Below, in pieces: positions 1-9,628 of a DNA stretch of 60,222 bases. Position numbers and translations under genes: made by a program. Origin of the DNA: Clostridiales bacterium (GTDB taxonomy: Bacteria > Bacillota > Clostridia > Christensenellales > Aristaeellaceae); the NCBI GenBank assembly GCA_012729115.1, contig JAAYDR010000003.1, positions 1 to 60,222 on the forward strand, written 5' to 3'. The first letter of the stretch is position 1; every line of letters starts with the position of its first letter. The notes under the pieces are model-generated. The model was not told the origin of the DNA, searched no databases, and worked only from the letters and a program-made list of their open reading frames with translations.

Positions 1-1230
1 CAGCGCAAGGCATCGCTCCTTGAGGCCCAGCAGGAACGGGCCGGGCGCGTTTCCCTGCTGGAGTATGCCCAGGAGTATTATGACAATTTGCTGCTGCGCA
101 AGGCGCAGGAGCAGCTTCTGGAACAATCCGCTTCCTCATTGGCCATTGATGGATGGCTTCCCGCAGAGCAGGAGGATGCCCTCTCCCGGACCCTGGAAAG
201 CCGTCTGTCCCTGGATTCCTTCTACCTGGCCTTTGACGACGTGCGGGAGGACGAGATTGACGATGTACCCATTCTGCTGAAGAACAACAGGGTTTTTCGG
301 GCCTTTGAGAACCTCACGGAAATGTACAGCCTGCCCCGGTATAACGAGATGGACCCAACCCCCGTGGTGGCTCCCTTCTACATGCTCTTTTTCGGCATGA
401 TGGTAGCGGACGTGGGCTACGGCCTTGTGATGCTGGCGGCCTTGGGCGCGGCCCGGTTCTTCCTGCGGCGGAACGAGGAAATGCGCCGCAAGACGGACTT
501 CTTCTATTATCTTTCCTTTCCGGTGATCCTGTGGGGGTTGGTGTACGGCTCCTTCTTCGGAGTGGACTTGCCCTTCCATCTGCTTTCCCCTGTGAAAGAT
601 ATCATCTCGGTGGTGATTCTCTCCCTGGTCATCGGATGGCTGCAGCTGATGTGTGGCTTGCTACTCAACACCCTGGGGAATTTCCGCAACGGGGACATCT
701 GGGGCGGTCTGTCGGGAGGCGCGGCCTGGCTGGCGTTCCTGGTGGGAGCCGCCATGATGGTCCTGGCCCAGATGGCAATCCCTTCCCAGGTGTTGTTCAT
801 GGTCGGCGCAGGCCTGTGCGTGCTGGCGGCGCTGGGGATCGTGTTTATTCCCATGATCACGAACCGGTCCAAGATGAAGGGCCTGGCCAAAGGTCTGTAT
901 GCTCTGTACGGGGTCAGTTCCTATGTGGGGGATCTGGTGAGCTACACCCGCCTGATGGCCCTGGGCGTGGCTGGAGCCAGTATCGCTATGGCTTTCAATA
1001 CCATCTTGGCATATTTGCCTCTGTTGGTTCGGGTCACTGTGGGCGTGCTCCTGGCCATAGCGCTGCACGGGCTGAACATGTTCCTGTCGATGCTGGGGGC
1101 GTATGTGCATGGCCTTCGGCTCCAGTTCGTGGAGTTTTTCAGCAAGTTCTTCTCCGGCGGAGGCCGGAAATTCAGGCCGTTCGGGGCCAGCAACCGTCAC
1201 GTGACGGTCAAACAGGAGACCCAGCAATAA
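1..1230 (+). CDS. ntpI: V-type ATPase subunit I (5' end cut off by the window edge)
   Basis: Membrane stator subunit that forms the ion half-channels against the proteolipid ring and anchors the peripheral stalk. The reading frame is open from base 1, so 409 C-terminal residues are visible. Full-length relatives are roughly 640-660 residues, so about a third is missing to the left. The visible part starts with the end of the cytoplasmic coiled-coil domain and then has about seven or eight membrane segments. The SYTRLMALG stretch holds the arginine (codon 949-951) that aligns with the essential Arg of yeast Vph1. The next gene follows after a 19-bp gap, so this is the promoter-proximal part of the V-ATPase operon as seen here. 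The family is certain; the start is not visible. Confidence 0.95.
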   Translation, partial: QRKASLLEAQQERAGRVSLLEYAQEYYDNLLLRKAQEQLLEQSASSLAIDGWLPAEQEDALSRTLESRLSLDSFYLAFDDVREDEIDDVPILLKNNRVFRAFENLTEMYSLPRYNEMDPTPVVAPFYMLFFGMMVADVGYGLVMLAALGAARFFLRRNEEMRRKTDFFYYLSFPVILWGLVYGSFFGVDLPFHLLSPVKDIISVVILSLVIGWLQLMCGLLLNTLGNFRNGDIWGGLSGGAAWLAFLVGAAMMVLAQMAIPSQVLFMVGAGLCVLAALGIVFIPMITNRSKMKGLAKGLYALYGVSSYVGDLVSYTRLMALGVAGASIAMAFNTILAYLPLLVRVTVGVLLAIALHGLNMFLSMLGAYVHGLRLQFVEFFSKFFSGGGRKFRPFGASNRHVTVKQETQQ

Positions 1231-1249
1231 AATACTGGAGGGAACTGGT

Positions 1250-1711
1250 ATGTTTTTCGCGGAGAATCTCGGTCTTGTTCTGGGGATATTGGGAATGGCG
1301 CTTGCTGTGGCCCTGCCGGGTATCGGCTCGGCCAAGGGTGTGGGCATGACAGGTGAAGCCGCTGCGGCGCTGACATCGGAGATGCCGGACAGGTTCGGTA
1401 AAGCCCTGATCCTGCAGCTTTTGCCCGGTACGCAGGGGTTGTACGGTTTTATTGTGGCCTTCTTCATCTATTTAAAGCTCCAGGCGGGCATGCCCGCGCT
1501 GCTGGGCCTGCAGCTTCTGGGCGCTGCGCTGCCTGTAACGCTGGGCTGCTTCTTTTCAGCCATATTCCAGGCGCGGGTGTCTGTTGCGGGCCTTCAGATC
1601 CTGGCCAAGAAGGAAGAGCATTCCACCAAGGGTGTGCTGTTCGCCGCCATGGTGGAAACCTATGCCATTTTGAGCTTCGTCATCTCCATCCTGTTTGTGC
1701 TGTCGGTCTAA
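1250..1711 (+). CDS. ntpK: V-type ATPase proteolipid subunit K
   Basis: Rotor-ring subunit of the membrane sector. It has 153 residues and four membrane helices (two fused hairpins), the usual size of the 16-kDa Firmicutes form. The carboxylate is Glu136 in MVETYA. Ligands known from Enterococcus hirae NtpK (Leu61, Thr64, Gln65, Gln110, Glu139) all have counterparts here: Leu58, Thr61 and Gln62 in LLPGTQG, Gln107 in FQARV, and Glu136. That pattern favours Na+ as the coupling ion, which is an inference from family knowledge. A good Shine-Dalgarno (GGAGGGA) precedes the ATG. It lies between subunits I and E in the operon. Confidence 0.96.
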   Translation: MFFAENLGLVLGILGMALAVALPGIGSAKGVGMTGEAAAALTSEMPDRFGKALILQLLPGTQGLYGFIVAFFIYLKLQAGMPALLGLQLLGAALPVTLGCFFSAIFQARVSVAGLQILAKKEEHSTKGVLFAAMVETYAILSFVISILFVLSV

Positions 1712-1723
1712 GGCGGTGTGGGA

Positions 1724-2320
1724 ATGAGGGACATCAACGAATATACCGGCAGCATTCTGCGCAATGCCCGGGAGGAAGCCCAGACCCTGCGCCAGGAAGC
1801 GGCACAGCGGCGGGAAACCCTCATGGCGGAGCAGCGCGGGCAGCTGGCGCTGGAGGATGCCCGCAAACGCGAGGAGCTTAGCTTGTGGCTGGACAAGGAG
1901 TATGCCCAGCGGCTGGCCCACAGGCGGCGTGCTGTGCAAAAGGAGCTCTCCCGTTACCGGCAGCAGCTGATGGCGCAAACCTTTGACCAGGCCCTGGAGC
2001 AGCTCAATGCTCTTTCCCAGGAAAGGCTGGTCGGCCTGCTCCGGCGGGCGGTGAGCCGGCTGGAGCCGGGTGCTTATGAGCTGGTCCTTGGCAGCATCAC
2101 GGCGGAACGCTTTTCTCCCTCCGCACTGGTGGAGTCAGTCACCCCGCCTTTGGGCGTCAGCCTTACCCTATCGGGAGACACCCTCCCCGGCCAGGGTGGT
2201 TTTGTGCTGCGCTCCGGCGTGGTGGAATATGTATTCCTCTTTGAAGATCTGCTGCGGGAGCTGCGGGAACAAAGGGGCAGCGAAATCATCCGCCGTCTCT
2301 TTGAGCAGGAGGAATCATGA
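1724..2320 (+). CDS. ntpE: V-type ATPase subunit E (peripheral stalk)
   Basis: Peripheral-stalk subunit that links the catalytic head to subunit I. It has 198 residues, with a long charged N-terminal helix rich in Glu, Arg and Gln and a C-terminal domain that ends in FEDLLRELREQRG, as is usual in the family. I chose ATG 1724 over GTG 1718 because the AGGCGG at 1711-1716 is 7 nt from 1724 but only 1 nt from 1718. The stop overlaps the next start (ATGA at 2317-2320), which points to translational coupling. Sequence conservation in this subunit is low, so the call rests on operon position as well as on composition. Confidence 0.92.
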   Translation: MRDINEYTGSILRNAREEAQTLRQEAAQRRETLMAEQRGQLALEDARKREELSLWLDKEYAQRLAHRRRAVQKELSRYRQQLMAQTFDQALEQLNALSQERLVGLLRRAVSRLEPGAYELVLGSITAERFSPSALVESVTPPLGVSLTLSGDTLPGQGGFVLRSGVVEYVFLFEDLLRELREQRGSEIIRRLFEQEES

Positions 2321-3237
2321 GTACGCGCGTGTATCCCAAAGCCAATACCCTGGTCCGGGTGCGGGAAACAACGTTTCTGGGCAAGGAGCAGTGGCATGCC
2401 CTGCTCCAGGCCAGAAGCTATGAAGCAGCCCTGACGCTTTTAACGGAGTGGGGCCGTCTGCCGGCAGATGCCCGGGACCGGACGGATGCCAACAGCCTGG
2501 TCAATCATCTTCAGGCGGAGCTGCTTGGCTGGCTTGCCGATATTGCACCAGATGCCAGGGTCACCGCTCTGTTTACCCTGCGCCAGGACCTGAACAACGC
2601 CAAGGCGCTGTTTCGGGAGGAGATTGGGGAGAAGGCGGACGATGCCCTGTGGCTGGAGGGAGCCGGGGCCACCCGGGAAGAGCTCCAAAAGCAGATGGAC
2701 ACCAAGGGGAACCCCTTTCATGGTCTTTTGGAAACCTTCCGCGAAAGCTGGGAGGAGCACGGTTCCTGGCAGCGCCTGGGCCTGCTGGGGGAGACGTTCT
2801 ACCATGCCCGGCTGGCAGTCCTGGCCCGGGAGCTGGGCGAGCCGCAAATCCGCCGATTCATCGAGGTCATGACCGATTACCACAACCTGTCCCTGCTGTT
2901 GCGGCGGCGGGAGGAGGAGTTGCCCTCCCCCGAGGGAGACTTCCTGCCCGGCGGCACCCTGACACCTGCGGTTTTGGAAGATGGCTCCGCCCTGACCACA
3001 ACGCTCTACGGCAAGGCATTGGACCGGCCAGAGCTTTTTGATACCCTGAGGGATAATCACCTGATGCGCCTGGCCATAGAGACGAAACTGCAAGCCTTTG
3101 GTCTGGCCCCCATCTGCGGGTCTGTGTTTGCCGCCGTCATGGAGCTTAAAAACCTGCGGCTGGTTCTTGTGGCAAAGGAGAACAACCTGCCCATGGACAA
3201 GGTGGCGGAAAGGATGCGCATCCTTTATGAACTATAA
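2317..3237 (+). CDS. ntpC: V-type ATPase subunit C (central stalk adaptor)
   Basis: Adaptor (AtpC/NtpC, equivalent to eukaryotic subunit d) that joins the central shaft to the proteolipid ring. It has 306 residues; family members are usually 320-350. All-helical character and motifs such as YPKANTLVRVRE near the N-terminus and AFGLAPICGSVFAA near the C-terminus fit the family. It starts inside the stop of subunit E and its own 3' end overlaps the subunit F start by 11 bp. Its place between E and F is the canonical order. Confidence 0.92.
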   Translation: MSTRVYPKANTLVRVRETTFLGKEQWHALLQARSYEAALTLLTEWGRLPADARDRTDANSLVNHLQAELLGWLADIAPDARVTALFTLRQDLNNAKALFREEIGEKADDALWLEGAGATREELQKQMDTKGNPFHGLLETFRESWEEHGSWQRLGLLGETFYHARLAVLARELGEPQIRRFIEVMTDYHNLSLLLRRREEELPSPEGDFLPGGTLTPAVLEDGSALTTTLYGKALDRPELFDTLRDNHLMRLAIETKLQAFGLAPICGSVFAAVMELKNLRLVLVAKENNLPMDKVAERMRILYEL

Positions 3238-3550
3238 GATCTGCGTCATCGGGGATCCGGGAGACCTGCTTCCCTACCGCATGGCAGGGGTGGAGGCCTT
3301 TGCGCCGGAAAGCGCCCAGGCCCTGGAGCAGCTTTTGGACAGGCTGGCCCACAGGGGATACGGCGTCATCTACCTGATGGAAAATTGGGCAGCCCGCATT
3401 CCCCAGGCCTTGCAACGCTACGAGAAGGAATTCACGCCGGCCATCATCCCCCTGCCGGGCTCCGGGAAAAACCTGGGCATCGGCAGCCAGCGCCTCCAGG
3501 CGATGGTGGAGATGGCAATCGGCATCAACATTCTACAGACCGGAGATTGA
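3227..3550 (+). CDS. ntpG: V-type ATPase subunit F (central stalk)
   Basis: Small central-stalk regulatory subunit (called NtpG in Enterococcus, F in most annotations), 107 residues. The N-terminal [11 protein letters not shown] and the later [13 protein letters not shown] are typical of this Rossmann-like subunit. The start is ATG 3227, inside the last codons of subunit C; no upstream start gives a family-like N-terminus. The next gene, the catalytic A subunit, begins 4 bp after the stop. Confidence 0.93.
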   Translation: MNYKICVIGDPGDLLPYRMAGVEAFAPESAQALEQLLDRLAHRGYGVIYLMENWAARIPQALQRYEKEFTPAIIPLPGSGKNLGIGSQRLQAMVEMAIGINILQTGD

Positions 3551-3554
3551 GACG

Positions 3555-5327
3555 ATGGGAAAGATTGTGAAGGTTTCCGGGCCTCTTGTCACCGCCGAGG
3601 GGATGAACGAGGCCAAGGTGCAGGATGTCTGCCTGGTGGGCGAAAAGGGGCTCATTGGCGAGATCATCGAAATGCGGGGCAACGTGGCCTCGGTGCAGGT
3701 GTATGAGGAGACCTCAGGCCTCATGCCCGGAGAGCCGCTGGTAAGCACCGGCGAGGCGCTGTCCGTTGAACTGGGCCCGGGCATTGTGGCCCAGATGTTT
3801 GACGGAATTCAGCGTCCTTTGGATGCCTTCCGTGAGGCGACGGGCAGCAACTACCTGGTGAAGGGCATTCACCTGCCGCCCCTCAATCGGGAAAAGAAAT
3901 GGCGGTTTGTGCCTGCGGTCAAAGCCGGGGACGCGGTCCAGGATGGCGACATCCTGGGCACAGTGGCCGAGACAGCCGCAATCATCCACAAGATCATGGT
4001 GCCTCCGGGTGTGAGGGGCACAGTGGCTTCCATCCAGGAGGGGGACTTCACCATTGAGGAGACGGTCTGCACCCTGCAGACTCCCCAGGGAGAAAAAGCC
4101 CTCACCATGCTGCAAAGGTGGCCTGTTCGCCGGCCCCGGCCTGTAGCAGAAAAGAAAAATCCGGACGCGCCCTTTGTGACCGGCCAGCGGGTCATCGACA
4201 CCCTGTTTCCTGTCCTCAAGGGCGGCACGGCGGCAGTGCCCGGCCCCTTTGGCGCGGGCAAAACCGTGGTGCAGCACCAGATTGCCAAATGGAGCAATGT
4301 GGATTTGGTGGTCTATGTGGGCTGCGGCGAGCGGGGCAATGAGATGACCGACGTGCTCATCGAGTTCCCCCAGATCATGGACCCGGGCACCGGGCGGTCC
4401 ATCATGGAGCGCACCATCCTCATTGCCAACACCTCCAACATGCCCGTGGCAGCCCGTGAAGCCTCCATCTACACCGGCATCACCATTGCCGAATACTTCC
4501 GGGACATGGGGTATCATGTGGCGGTCATGGCGGATTCCACCTCCCGCTGGGCGGAAGCGCTGCGTGAAATGTCCGGACGGCTGGAGGAAATGCCCGGTGA
4601 CGAGGGCTACCCCGCCTATCTGGGCAGCCGTATTTCCAACTACTATGAGCGGGCAGGCCAGGTGGTTGCCCTGGGCAGGGACGGCCGCACCGGCAGCATT
4701 ACGGCTATAGGCGCCGTATCCCCTCCGGGCGGAGACATGGCGGAGCCTGTGACGCAAAACACCCTGCGGGTGGTCAAGGTGTTCTGGGGTCTGGATGCCA
4801 CCCTGGCCCGGCAGCGCCATTTCCCGGCCATCCACTGGCTTACCTCCTATTCCCTGTATTCGGACCAGGTGCGAGCTGCTGTGGACAGGCAGTTGGGCAT
4901 GCCCTGGAGCGAGATGGTGATGGAGGTTATGGAAATCCTCCACGATGAGGCCAGGCTGGAAGAAGTAGTCCGGCTGATTGGCATGGATTCCCTCTCCGAC
5001 AAGGACCGTCTCAAGCTGGAGGCTGCCAAGTCCATCCGGGAAGACTACCTGCAGCAGAACTCCTTTGATGAAAACGACAGTCACTCCTCTTTGCTCAAGC
5101 AGGCCAAGATGCTGGAAAACATCCTCCTGTTCGCCCACCTGGCCGCCAAGGCCCGTGAGGCGGGCATCCGCTATCATCGCATCATGCGGGAAACAGAGGA
5201 CATCCGGGACCGCATCGCCCGCAGCAAGTACATCCCCGAAGAGGAGCTCCACCGGATGGACGCCGTCAAGGAATCCATCCTTCAGATAATGAACGGGCTG
5301 ATGGCCAAGGAGGCGGAAGCGGAATGA
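3555..5327 (+). CDS. ntpA: V-type ATPase catalytic subunit A
   Basis: Catalytic ATP-hydrolysing or ATP-synthesising subunit of the A3B3 head. It has 590 residues, the normal length. The P-loop GPFGAGKT lies near residues 229-236, preceded by the beta-barrel domain and the subunit-A-specific non-homologous insert (about residues 110-200). [19 protein letters not shown] and the [10 protein letters not shown] stretch are family signatures. The stop overlaps the start of subunit B (ATGA at 5324-5327). No defects seen. Confidence 0.99.
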   Translation: MGKIVKVSGPLVTAEGMNEAKVQDVCLVGEKGLIGEIIEMRGNVASVQVYEETSGLMPGEPLVSTGEALSVELGPGIVAQMFDGIQRPLDAFREATGSNYLVKGIHLPPLNREKKWRFVPAVKAGDAVQDGDILGTVAETAAIIHKIMVPPGVRGTVASIQEGDFTIEETVCTLQTPQGEKALTMLQRWPVRRPRPVAEKKNPDAPFVTGQRVIDTLFPVLKGGTAAVPGPFGAGKTVVQHQIAKWSNVDLVVYVGCGERGNEMTDVLIEFPQIMDPGTGRSIMERTILIANTSNMPVAAREASIYTGITIAEYFRDMGYHVAVMADSTSRWAEALREMSGRLEEMPGDEGYPAYLGSRISNYYERAGQVVALGRDGRTGSITAIGAVSPPGGDMAEPVTQNTLRVVKVFWGLDATLARQRHFPAIHWLTSYSLYSDQVRAAVDRQLGMPWSEMVMEVMEILHDEARLEEVVRLIGMDSLSDKDRLKLEAAKSIREDYLQQNSFDENDSHSSLLKQAKMLENILLFAHLAAKAREAGIRYHRIMRETEDIRDRIARSKYIPEEELHRMDAVKESILQIMNGLMAKEAEAE

Positions 5328-6724
5328 TTAAGGCCTATCGCAGCATTCGGGAAGTGGTCGGCCCGCTGATGGCCGTGGACCATGTGTCCGGCGTCATGTA
5401 TGACGAGCTGGTGGAAATCCACCTGCAAAACGGGGATGTCCGCCGGGGTCAGGTGCTGATGGTGGACGGAGACAGGGCCCTGGTGCAGATCTTTGAGGGC
5501 ACCGGCGGCATCAACCTCCAGGAGAGCAGCGTCCGGTTTACCGGCCAGCCCATGATGCTCCCCGTATCCAGGGAGATGCTGGGCCGGGTTTTCGACGGCC
5601 TGGGCCGGCCCAAGGACGGCGAACCTCCCGTCATTGCCGAAAAGATGCTCAACATCAACGGCGAAGCCATCAACCCCATCGCCAGGGACTATCCCGACGA
5701 GTTTATCCAAACAGGCATCTCCTCCATTGACCAGCTCAACACGCTGGTGCGCGGGCAGAAGCTTCCCATCTTCTCCGCAGCGGGCCTGCCCCATCAGCAG
5801 CTGGCTGCCCAGATTGCCCGCCAGGCCAAGGTGCTGGGGGATGACAGCCAGTTTGCCGTGGTGTTCGCGGCCATCGGCATCCCCTTTGAAGACGCCTCCT
5901 TCTTTATGGAAAACTTCCGGGAAAGCGGTGCGCTGGCCCGTTCGGTGCTCTACTTGAACCTGGCCAGCGACCCGGCCATGGAGCGGATTGCAACCCCCAA
6001 GATGGCGCTCACCACGGCGGAATACCTGGCCTTTGAGCTGGACATGCACGTGCTGGTCATCATGACCGACATGACCAACTACTGCGAGGCCCTGCGGGAA
6101 ATCTCCGCCGCCCGCCGGGAAGTGCCGGGCCGCCGGGGTTATCCCGGCTACCTGTACACCAACCTGTCCACCATCTATGAGCGGGCAGGCCGCATCAAGG
6201 GCAAGAAGGGCTCTGTAACCCAGATTCCGATTCTGACCATGCCTGAAGGAGATATCACCCACCCCATCCCCGATTTGACAGGCTACATCACCGAAGGCCA
6301 GATCATCCTCTCCCGGGACCTGCACGATGCGGGCATTGCGCCCCCCATTGATGTGCTGCCCTCCCTGTCACGCCTGAAGGACAAGGGCATCGGCAAGGGC
6401 AAGACCCGGGAAGACCACGCCCCCACCATGAATCAGCTGTTCAGCGCCTACGCCCAGGGCAAGAAAGCCACGGAACTGGCGGTGGTGCTGGGTGAGTCGG
6501 CCCTGTCCGAAGTGGACAAGAAGTTTGTGGCCTTTGCCCAGGAGTTTGAGAAATCCTATGTAAACCAGGGCTATGGGGTCAATCGCACCATCCAGGAAAG
6601 CCTGGACCTGGGCTGGAAACTGCTTGCCATGCTTCCCAGAGGCGAACTCAAGCGCATTCAGGAGGACATGCTCAGGCAGTATCTCCCCCAAGAGGAGGAA
6701 GGGGCATGGCAAGACTCAATGTAA
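5324..6724 (+). CDS. ntpB: V-type ATPase subunit B
   Basis: Non-catalytic nucleotide-binding-fold subunit that alternates with A in the head. It has 466 residues, the normal length. The P-loop is degenerate, as expected ([15 protein letters not shown]). Other signatures are [39 protein letters not shown] and [19 protein letters not shown]. The last 19 bp overlap the start of subunit D. Confidence 0.99.
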   Translation: MIKAYRSIREVVGPLMAVDHVSGVMYDELVEIHLQNGDVRRGQVLMVDGDRALVQIFEGTGGINLQESSVRFTGQPMMLPVSREMLGRVFDGLGRPKDGEPPVIAEKMLNINGEAINPIARDYPDEFIQTGISSIDQLNTLVRGQKLPIFSAAGLPHQQLAAQIARQAKVLGDDSQFAVVFAAIGIPFEDASFFMENFRESGALARSVLYLNLASDPAMERIATPKMALTTAEYLAFELDMHVLVIMTDMTNYCEALREISAARREVPGRRGYPGYLYTNLSTIYERAGRIKGKKGSVTQIPILTMPEGDITHPIPDLTGYITEGQIILSRDLHDAGIAPPIDVLPSLSRLKDKGIGKGKTREDHAPTMNQLFSAYAQGKKATELAVVLGESALSEVDKKFVAFAQEFEKSYVNQGYGVNRTIQESLDLGWKLLAMLPRGELKRIQEDMLRQYLPQEEEGAWQDSM

Positions 6725-7323
6725 CGCCCACGCGCATGGAGCTTTCCCGGCTCAAGGACCGGCTGACCGTTTCCGTGCGCGGGCACAAGCTCCTCAAGGA
6801 TAAGCAGGACGAGCTGGTGCGTCAGTTCATCGCTCTGGTGCATGAAAACCGCCGCCTGCGTGCCCTGGTGGAGGACGCGCTGGCACAGATCGCCCAGGAA
6901 AGCATCCTGGCAGGGAGCGCTCATTCCCAGGAAGAGATCAGCAACGCCTTCCTGTACCGGCAGAGCCCCTGGACCGTGGAAATCGCGGAAAAAAACCTGA
7001 TGGGCTTTTCCGTTCCTTCCATGACCTCTGTAAAATCGGACGCTGTTGAGCGGGAGGGCCTGTGGGCCCCCAGCCCGCCCCTGTCCCAGGCAGCATTGCG
7101 CATGCAGGTGCTGGTTCCCAAACTGCTGGAGCTGGCTCAGGTGGAAAAAACCTGCATGCTGCTTTCCCAGGAGATTGAGAAGGTTCGCCGCCGGGTGAAC
7201 GCCCTGGAGTACATGACCATCCCTCAGCTCAAGGAAACCATCCGCTACATCAAAATGAAGCTGGAGGATACCGAGCGGGAAGGCATCATCCGCATGATCA
7301 AGGGAAAAAGCTACAGCCAGTAG
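6706..7323 (+). CDS. ntpD: V-type ATPase subunit D (central shaft)
   Basis: Central rotor shaft, 205 residues. It is a long two-helix coiled coil; the N-terminal [16 protein letters not shown] and C-terminal [18 protein letters not shown] are hallmarks of the family. The Shine-Dalgarno GAGGAAGGGG lies just before the ATG. It is the last gene of the operon; a perfect hairpin terminator begins 23 bp after the stop. Confidence 0.97.
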   Translation: MARLNVTPTRMELSRLKDRLTVSVRGHKLLKDKQDELVRQFIALVHENRRLRALVEDALAQIAQESILAGSAHSQEEISNAFLYRQSPWTVEIAEKNLMGFSVPSMTSVKSDAVEREGLWAPSPPLSQAALRMQVLVPKLLELAQVEKTCMLLSQEIEKVRRRVNALEYMTIPQLKETIRYIKMKLEDTEREGIIRMIKGKSYSQ

Positions 7324-7346
7324 GCATCTGCCTCCTGGAGCATAAA

Positions 7347-7390
7347 AGGACACCGCTTCTGGTGCAGTATTGTTTCAGAAGCGGTGTCCT
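7347..7390. terminator. Bidirectional rho-independent terminator
   Basis: A perfect 14-bp inverted repeat (7347-7360 with 7377-7390) with a 16-nt loop. On the plus strand it is followed by GTTGTTTTCC. On the minus strand the stem is followed directly by TTTTATG. It can therefore end both the V-ATPase operon and the convergent minus-strand group that ends at 7486. Confidence 0.88.
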
Positions 7391-7485
7391 GTTGTTTTCC
7401 TGAAAGCATTGTATTTTCATCAGGCAGCTCATAAAGCCAGGAATGGAAACTGTGACTGTTAGCCTTGATGGCGAGGACAGGGTGT

Positions 7486-8049
7486 TTACATTTTCGCGAG
7501 ATCGCTCTTCCCGCGCAGCATCATGGTCTGTGTCCATAAAAAGACGCCCACGCCCATGAAACAATCGCCGATGCTGACCACGCCGGGGATGCCCCACGCC
7601 AAGGGGATCGCGTCGCCAAGCCACCAAAGCGGCGCGTCCCAGCCGACCAGTTTGTATTCCAGAAGCTCACCGCTGGCCACCCTGGCCACAAATTCCTTCA
7701 GCGCCTCAATGTCAAGCGCAGCCGGGCTCACAGGCATCCTCATCTGGTGGAAGGCCATGGCGCACACGTTGAGTGCCGTGCCCGCGGCCAGGAGCCACAG
7801 GGCGCTCTCGTCCCGATTGAGCCACAGAAAAACAAACAGAAGGGCATATTCCACGCATACGGCCACCCAAAGCCAGCGCAGCGGATCGCCGGGGATCCAT
7901 TCTCTCATCTGGCCAAAAGCCGCCTCCAGCAGGAAGGCGACGATTGGCCAACCAAGCCCGCGCAGCGGCTTTTGCATATACCCGCGCAGGCGACCTCCCC
8001 GCATGTAACCAATCAGCAGGGACAGGATCAGAAAGTAAACGAGCAGCAT
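7486..8049 (-). CDS. DUF5317-like integral membrane protein
   Basis: 187 residues with about five hydrophobic segments, two of them at the N-terminus (LLVYFLILSLLIGYMRGGRL). The overall pattern resembles proteins I know as DUF5317, whose function is unknown. An extracytoplasmic or cytoplasmic loop holds MRMPVSPAALDIEALK. It lies 26 bp downstream of the HD-GYP gene and is very probably co-transcribed with it. No catalytic motif is visible. The family assignment is from memory of the sequence pattern and was not checked. Confidence 0.7.
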   Translation of the reverse strand: MLLVYFLILSLLIGYMRGGRLRGYMQKPLRGLGWPIVAFLLEAAFGQMREWIPGDPLRWLWVAVCVEYALLFVFLWLNRDESALWLLAAGTALNVCAMAFHQMRMPVSPAALDIEALKEFVARVASGELLEYKLVGWDAPLWWLGDAIPLAWGIPGVVSIGDCFMGVGVFLWTQTMMLRGKSDLAKM

Positions 8050-8075
8050 GCGGCTTCAGCCCTCTCTTTGCGGCG

Positions 8076-9353
8076 TCAGATGGCATCTTCGCGGATCAGT
8101 TTGACCATCACCTCCACGACGGCGGGGTCAAACTGCGTTCCGCTTCCCTTGCAGAGTTCCTCGATCGCCATGTCCACAGGGATGCCCTTGCGGTAGGGGC
8201 GTTCGCTCGTCATGGCGTCAAAGGCGTCGGCTACGCCCATGATGCGTGTGGCCAGAGAGCACTCGCCGATGGGCTTGCCGTTGGGGTAGCCGCTGCCGTC
8301 GTAGCGCTCGTGGTGGCTCTGGATAATCTCCACCACGCGCTCATCCAGCCCGACCTTCGCCACGATCTCCGTGCCGATGGTGGGATGCTGTTTCATAACC
8401 ACCCATTCCTCGGCGGAGAGAGGGCCGTTCTTGTGCAGAATCTGGTCGCTCACGCCGATCTTGCCGATATCGTGCAGCAGCGCACCCTCGCGCAAAAGCG
8501 CGATATCCTTGTCCTTCATGCCCATCTGGCGGGCGATCTTCTCGGTGTAATCGGCCACGCGCGTGCTGTGGCCCTGCGTATAGGCGTCCCGCGCCTCGAT
8601 GGCGGATATGAAGGCCGTAATGAGCTCGTCCTTATGCCGTGAGGTATCAAGGTACAGCTTCCACGCGTAGCGCGCCAGCATCAGTGGACAGATCAGGATA
8701 AGCGTCAACCAGCCGCCCATGGGCTGGGCAAGCACCAGCGCGATGATCAGCCCCAAGGGCATTGCCGCGATCACGTTGGTGCTGAGCCCCAGCAGAATCT
8801 TGAATGCCTCCCGCAGGCCCATGTCGCCGTTCAGGTAGAACATAAGCAGCAGGATGAGGTAATTGAGGAAGAACGCCAGCAGCGAGAACACCAGCGTGGG
8901 CAGCAGCACCATGGGGAACGACAGGTCGCCGGGCTGCCACGGCAGCAGGCGGCAGATCAGCCCCGGCACGAGGATGGCGATCATGATGTTGGCGGTGTTA
9001 AAGAAGGTCTTGACAGGGCTGATGTTATAGATACTGTGGACCGTGCCGTCTGATTGCCGCTCGAAGGTGATCAGCGAGCTGACAGCGTACACGACCATCG
9101 CCATCGCCGTGCCGTGCATCATAAAAGCGGACAGGATGGCAAGCACGGAAAGATCCAGTCCCTGATCCTTGCGGATGGTGATGGGGAAGGATCGGCAAAG
9201 CGCGCACAGCCCGATCAGAAAAAGAAGCTGCCAGCCATACACCCGGAAGGGAATGCCTTGGAGACTAACAAAATACTTCCAGCAGCATACAACCATTGCG
9301 AGCATGCCAAGGGCGGAAACGATCGCTATATAGATGCGCGCCCTTCTCGTCAT
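8076..9353 (-). CDS. Membrane-bound HD-GYP domain phosphodiesterase
   Basis: Probable cyclic dinucleotide phosphodiesterase or related signalling hydrolase. Residues 1-210 form a membrane sensor region with about six helices of the MASE type. The rest is an HD-GYP domain: AYTQGHSTRVADYTEKIA, the metal-binding LLHDIGKIG near residue 295, HHERYDGSGYPNG with the GYP signature near residue 355, and ADAFDAMTSERPYR. An ATG at 9357-9359 would give 427 residues, but AAAGAGG abuts it directly. That Shine-Dalgarno is 6 nt from the ATG at 9351-9353, so I prefer the 425-residue form. It lies downstream of the peptide gene and upstream of the DUF5317 gene. The ligand sensed is unknown. Confidence 0.9.
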   Translation of the reverse strand: MTRRARIYIAIVSALGMLAMVVCCWKYFVSLQGIPFRVYGWQLLFLIGLCALCRSFPITIRKDQGLDLSVLAILSAFMMHGTAMAMVVYAVSSLITFERQSDGTVHSIYNISPVKTFFNTANIMIAILVPGLICRLLPWQPGDLSFPMVLLPTLVFSLLAFFLNYLILLLMFYLNGDMGLREAFKILLGLSTNVIAAMPLGLIIALVLAQPMGGWLTLILICPLMLARYAWKLYLDTSRHKDELITAFISAIEARDAYTQGHSTRVADYTEKIARQMGMKDKDIALLREGALLHDIGKIGVSDQILHKNGPLSAEEWVVMKQHPTIGTEIVAKVGLDERVVEIIQSHHERYDGSGYPNGKPIGECSLATRIMGVADAFDAMTSERPYRKGIPVDMAIEELCKGSGTQFDPAVVEVMVKLIREDAI

Positions 9354-9397
9354 AAACATCCTCTTTCTGCCGATGATACGTGATCGGGCCTTTATAG

Positions 9398-9608
9398 GAA
9401 AACAACCCGGCCAATCGAGGTTACCCCTTTATACTACTTCCAGGTCGCAAAGGCGCCAGCGGAAAGAAGGAAAGAAGCGATAGCCATCAGGGCCGCCATG
9501 ATCTTAGCCTTTTTCATCGTGAATATAGCCTCCTGTACACAGGCTGTGCCATACGCTAACAGACACGCTATATTCCGCTTCGCTTGATGATTGGGCCGGG
9601 TTGTTTTC
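9398..9608. repeat. 18-bp inverted repeat enclosing the small peptide gene
   Basis: gaaaacaacccggccaat at 9398-9415 is matched by its reverse complement at 9590-9608, with a single extra G in the right arm. The arms lie exactly in the two gaps on either side of the 27-residue peptide gene and are 174 bp apart. They could be paired protein-binding or recombination sites, or the closing stem of an RNA structure around the peptide message. No further extension of the pairing was seen on either side. Confidence 0.85.
9434..9517 (-). CDS. Small 27-residue hydrophobic peptide
   Basis: An ORF of 27 codons that begins MKKAKIM and ends GAFATWK. It has a basic N-terminus, a hydrophobic core of about 16 residues, small residues before the tail, and a short ATWK end. 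A full AGGAGG (9529-9534) lies 11 nt before the ATG. It reads like a signal peptide with a four-residue tail, or a tiny membrane peptide that could be processed into a signal. It sits between the uncharacterised protein gene and the HD-GYP gene on the same strand and is enclosed by an inverted repeat. No homologue is recognised with certainty. Confidence 0.65.
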   Translation of the reverse strand: MKKAKIMAALMAIASFLLSAGAFATWK

Positions 9609-9628
9609 TTTCGTTGGGTAAGGGGGGG

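Noticed and set aside
3714-5252. Long antisense frame (512 codons) opposite the V-ATPase A subunit
   Set aside because: Third-position GC bias creates open antisense frames; composition is His/Gly/Gln-rich and has no family features, while the plus strand encodes a clear catalytic subunit.
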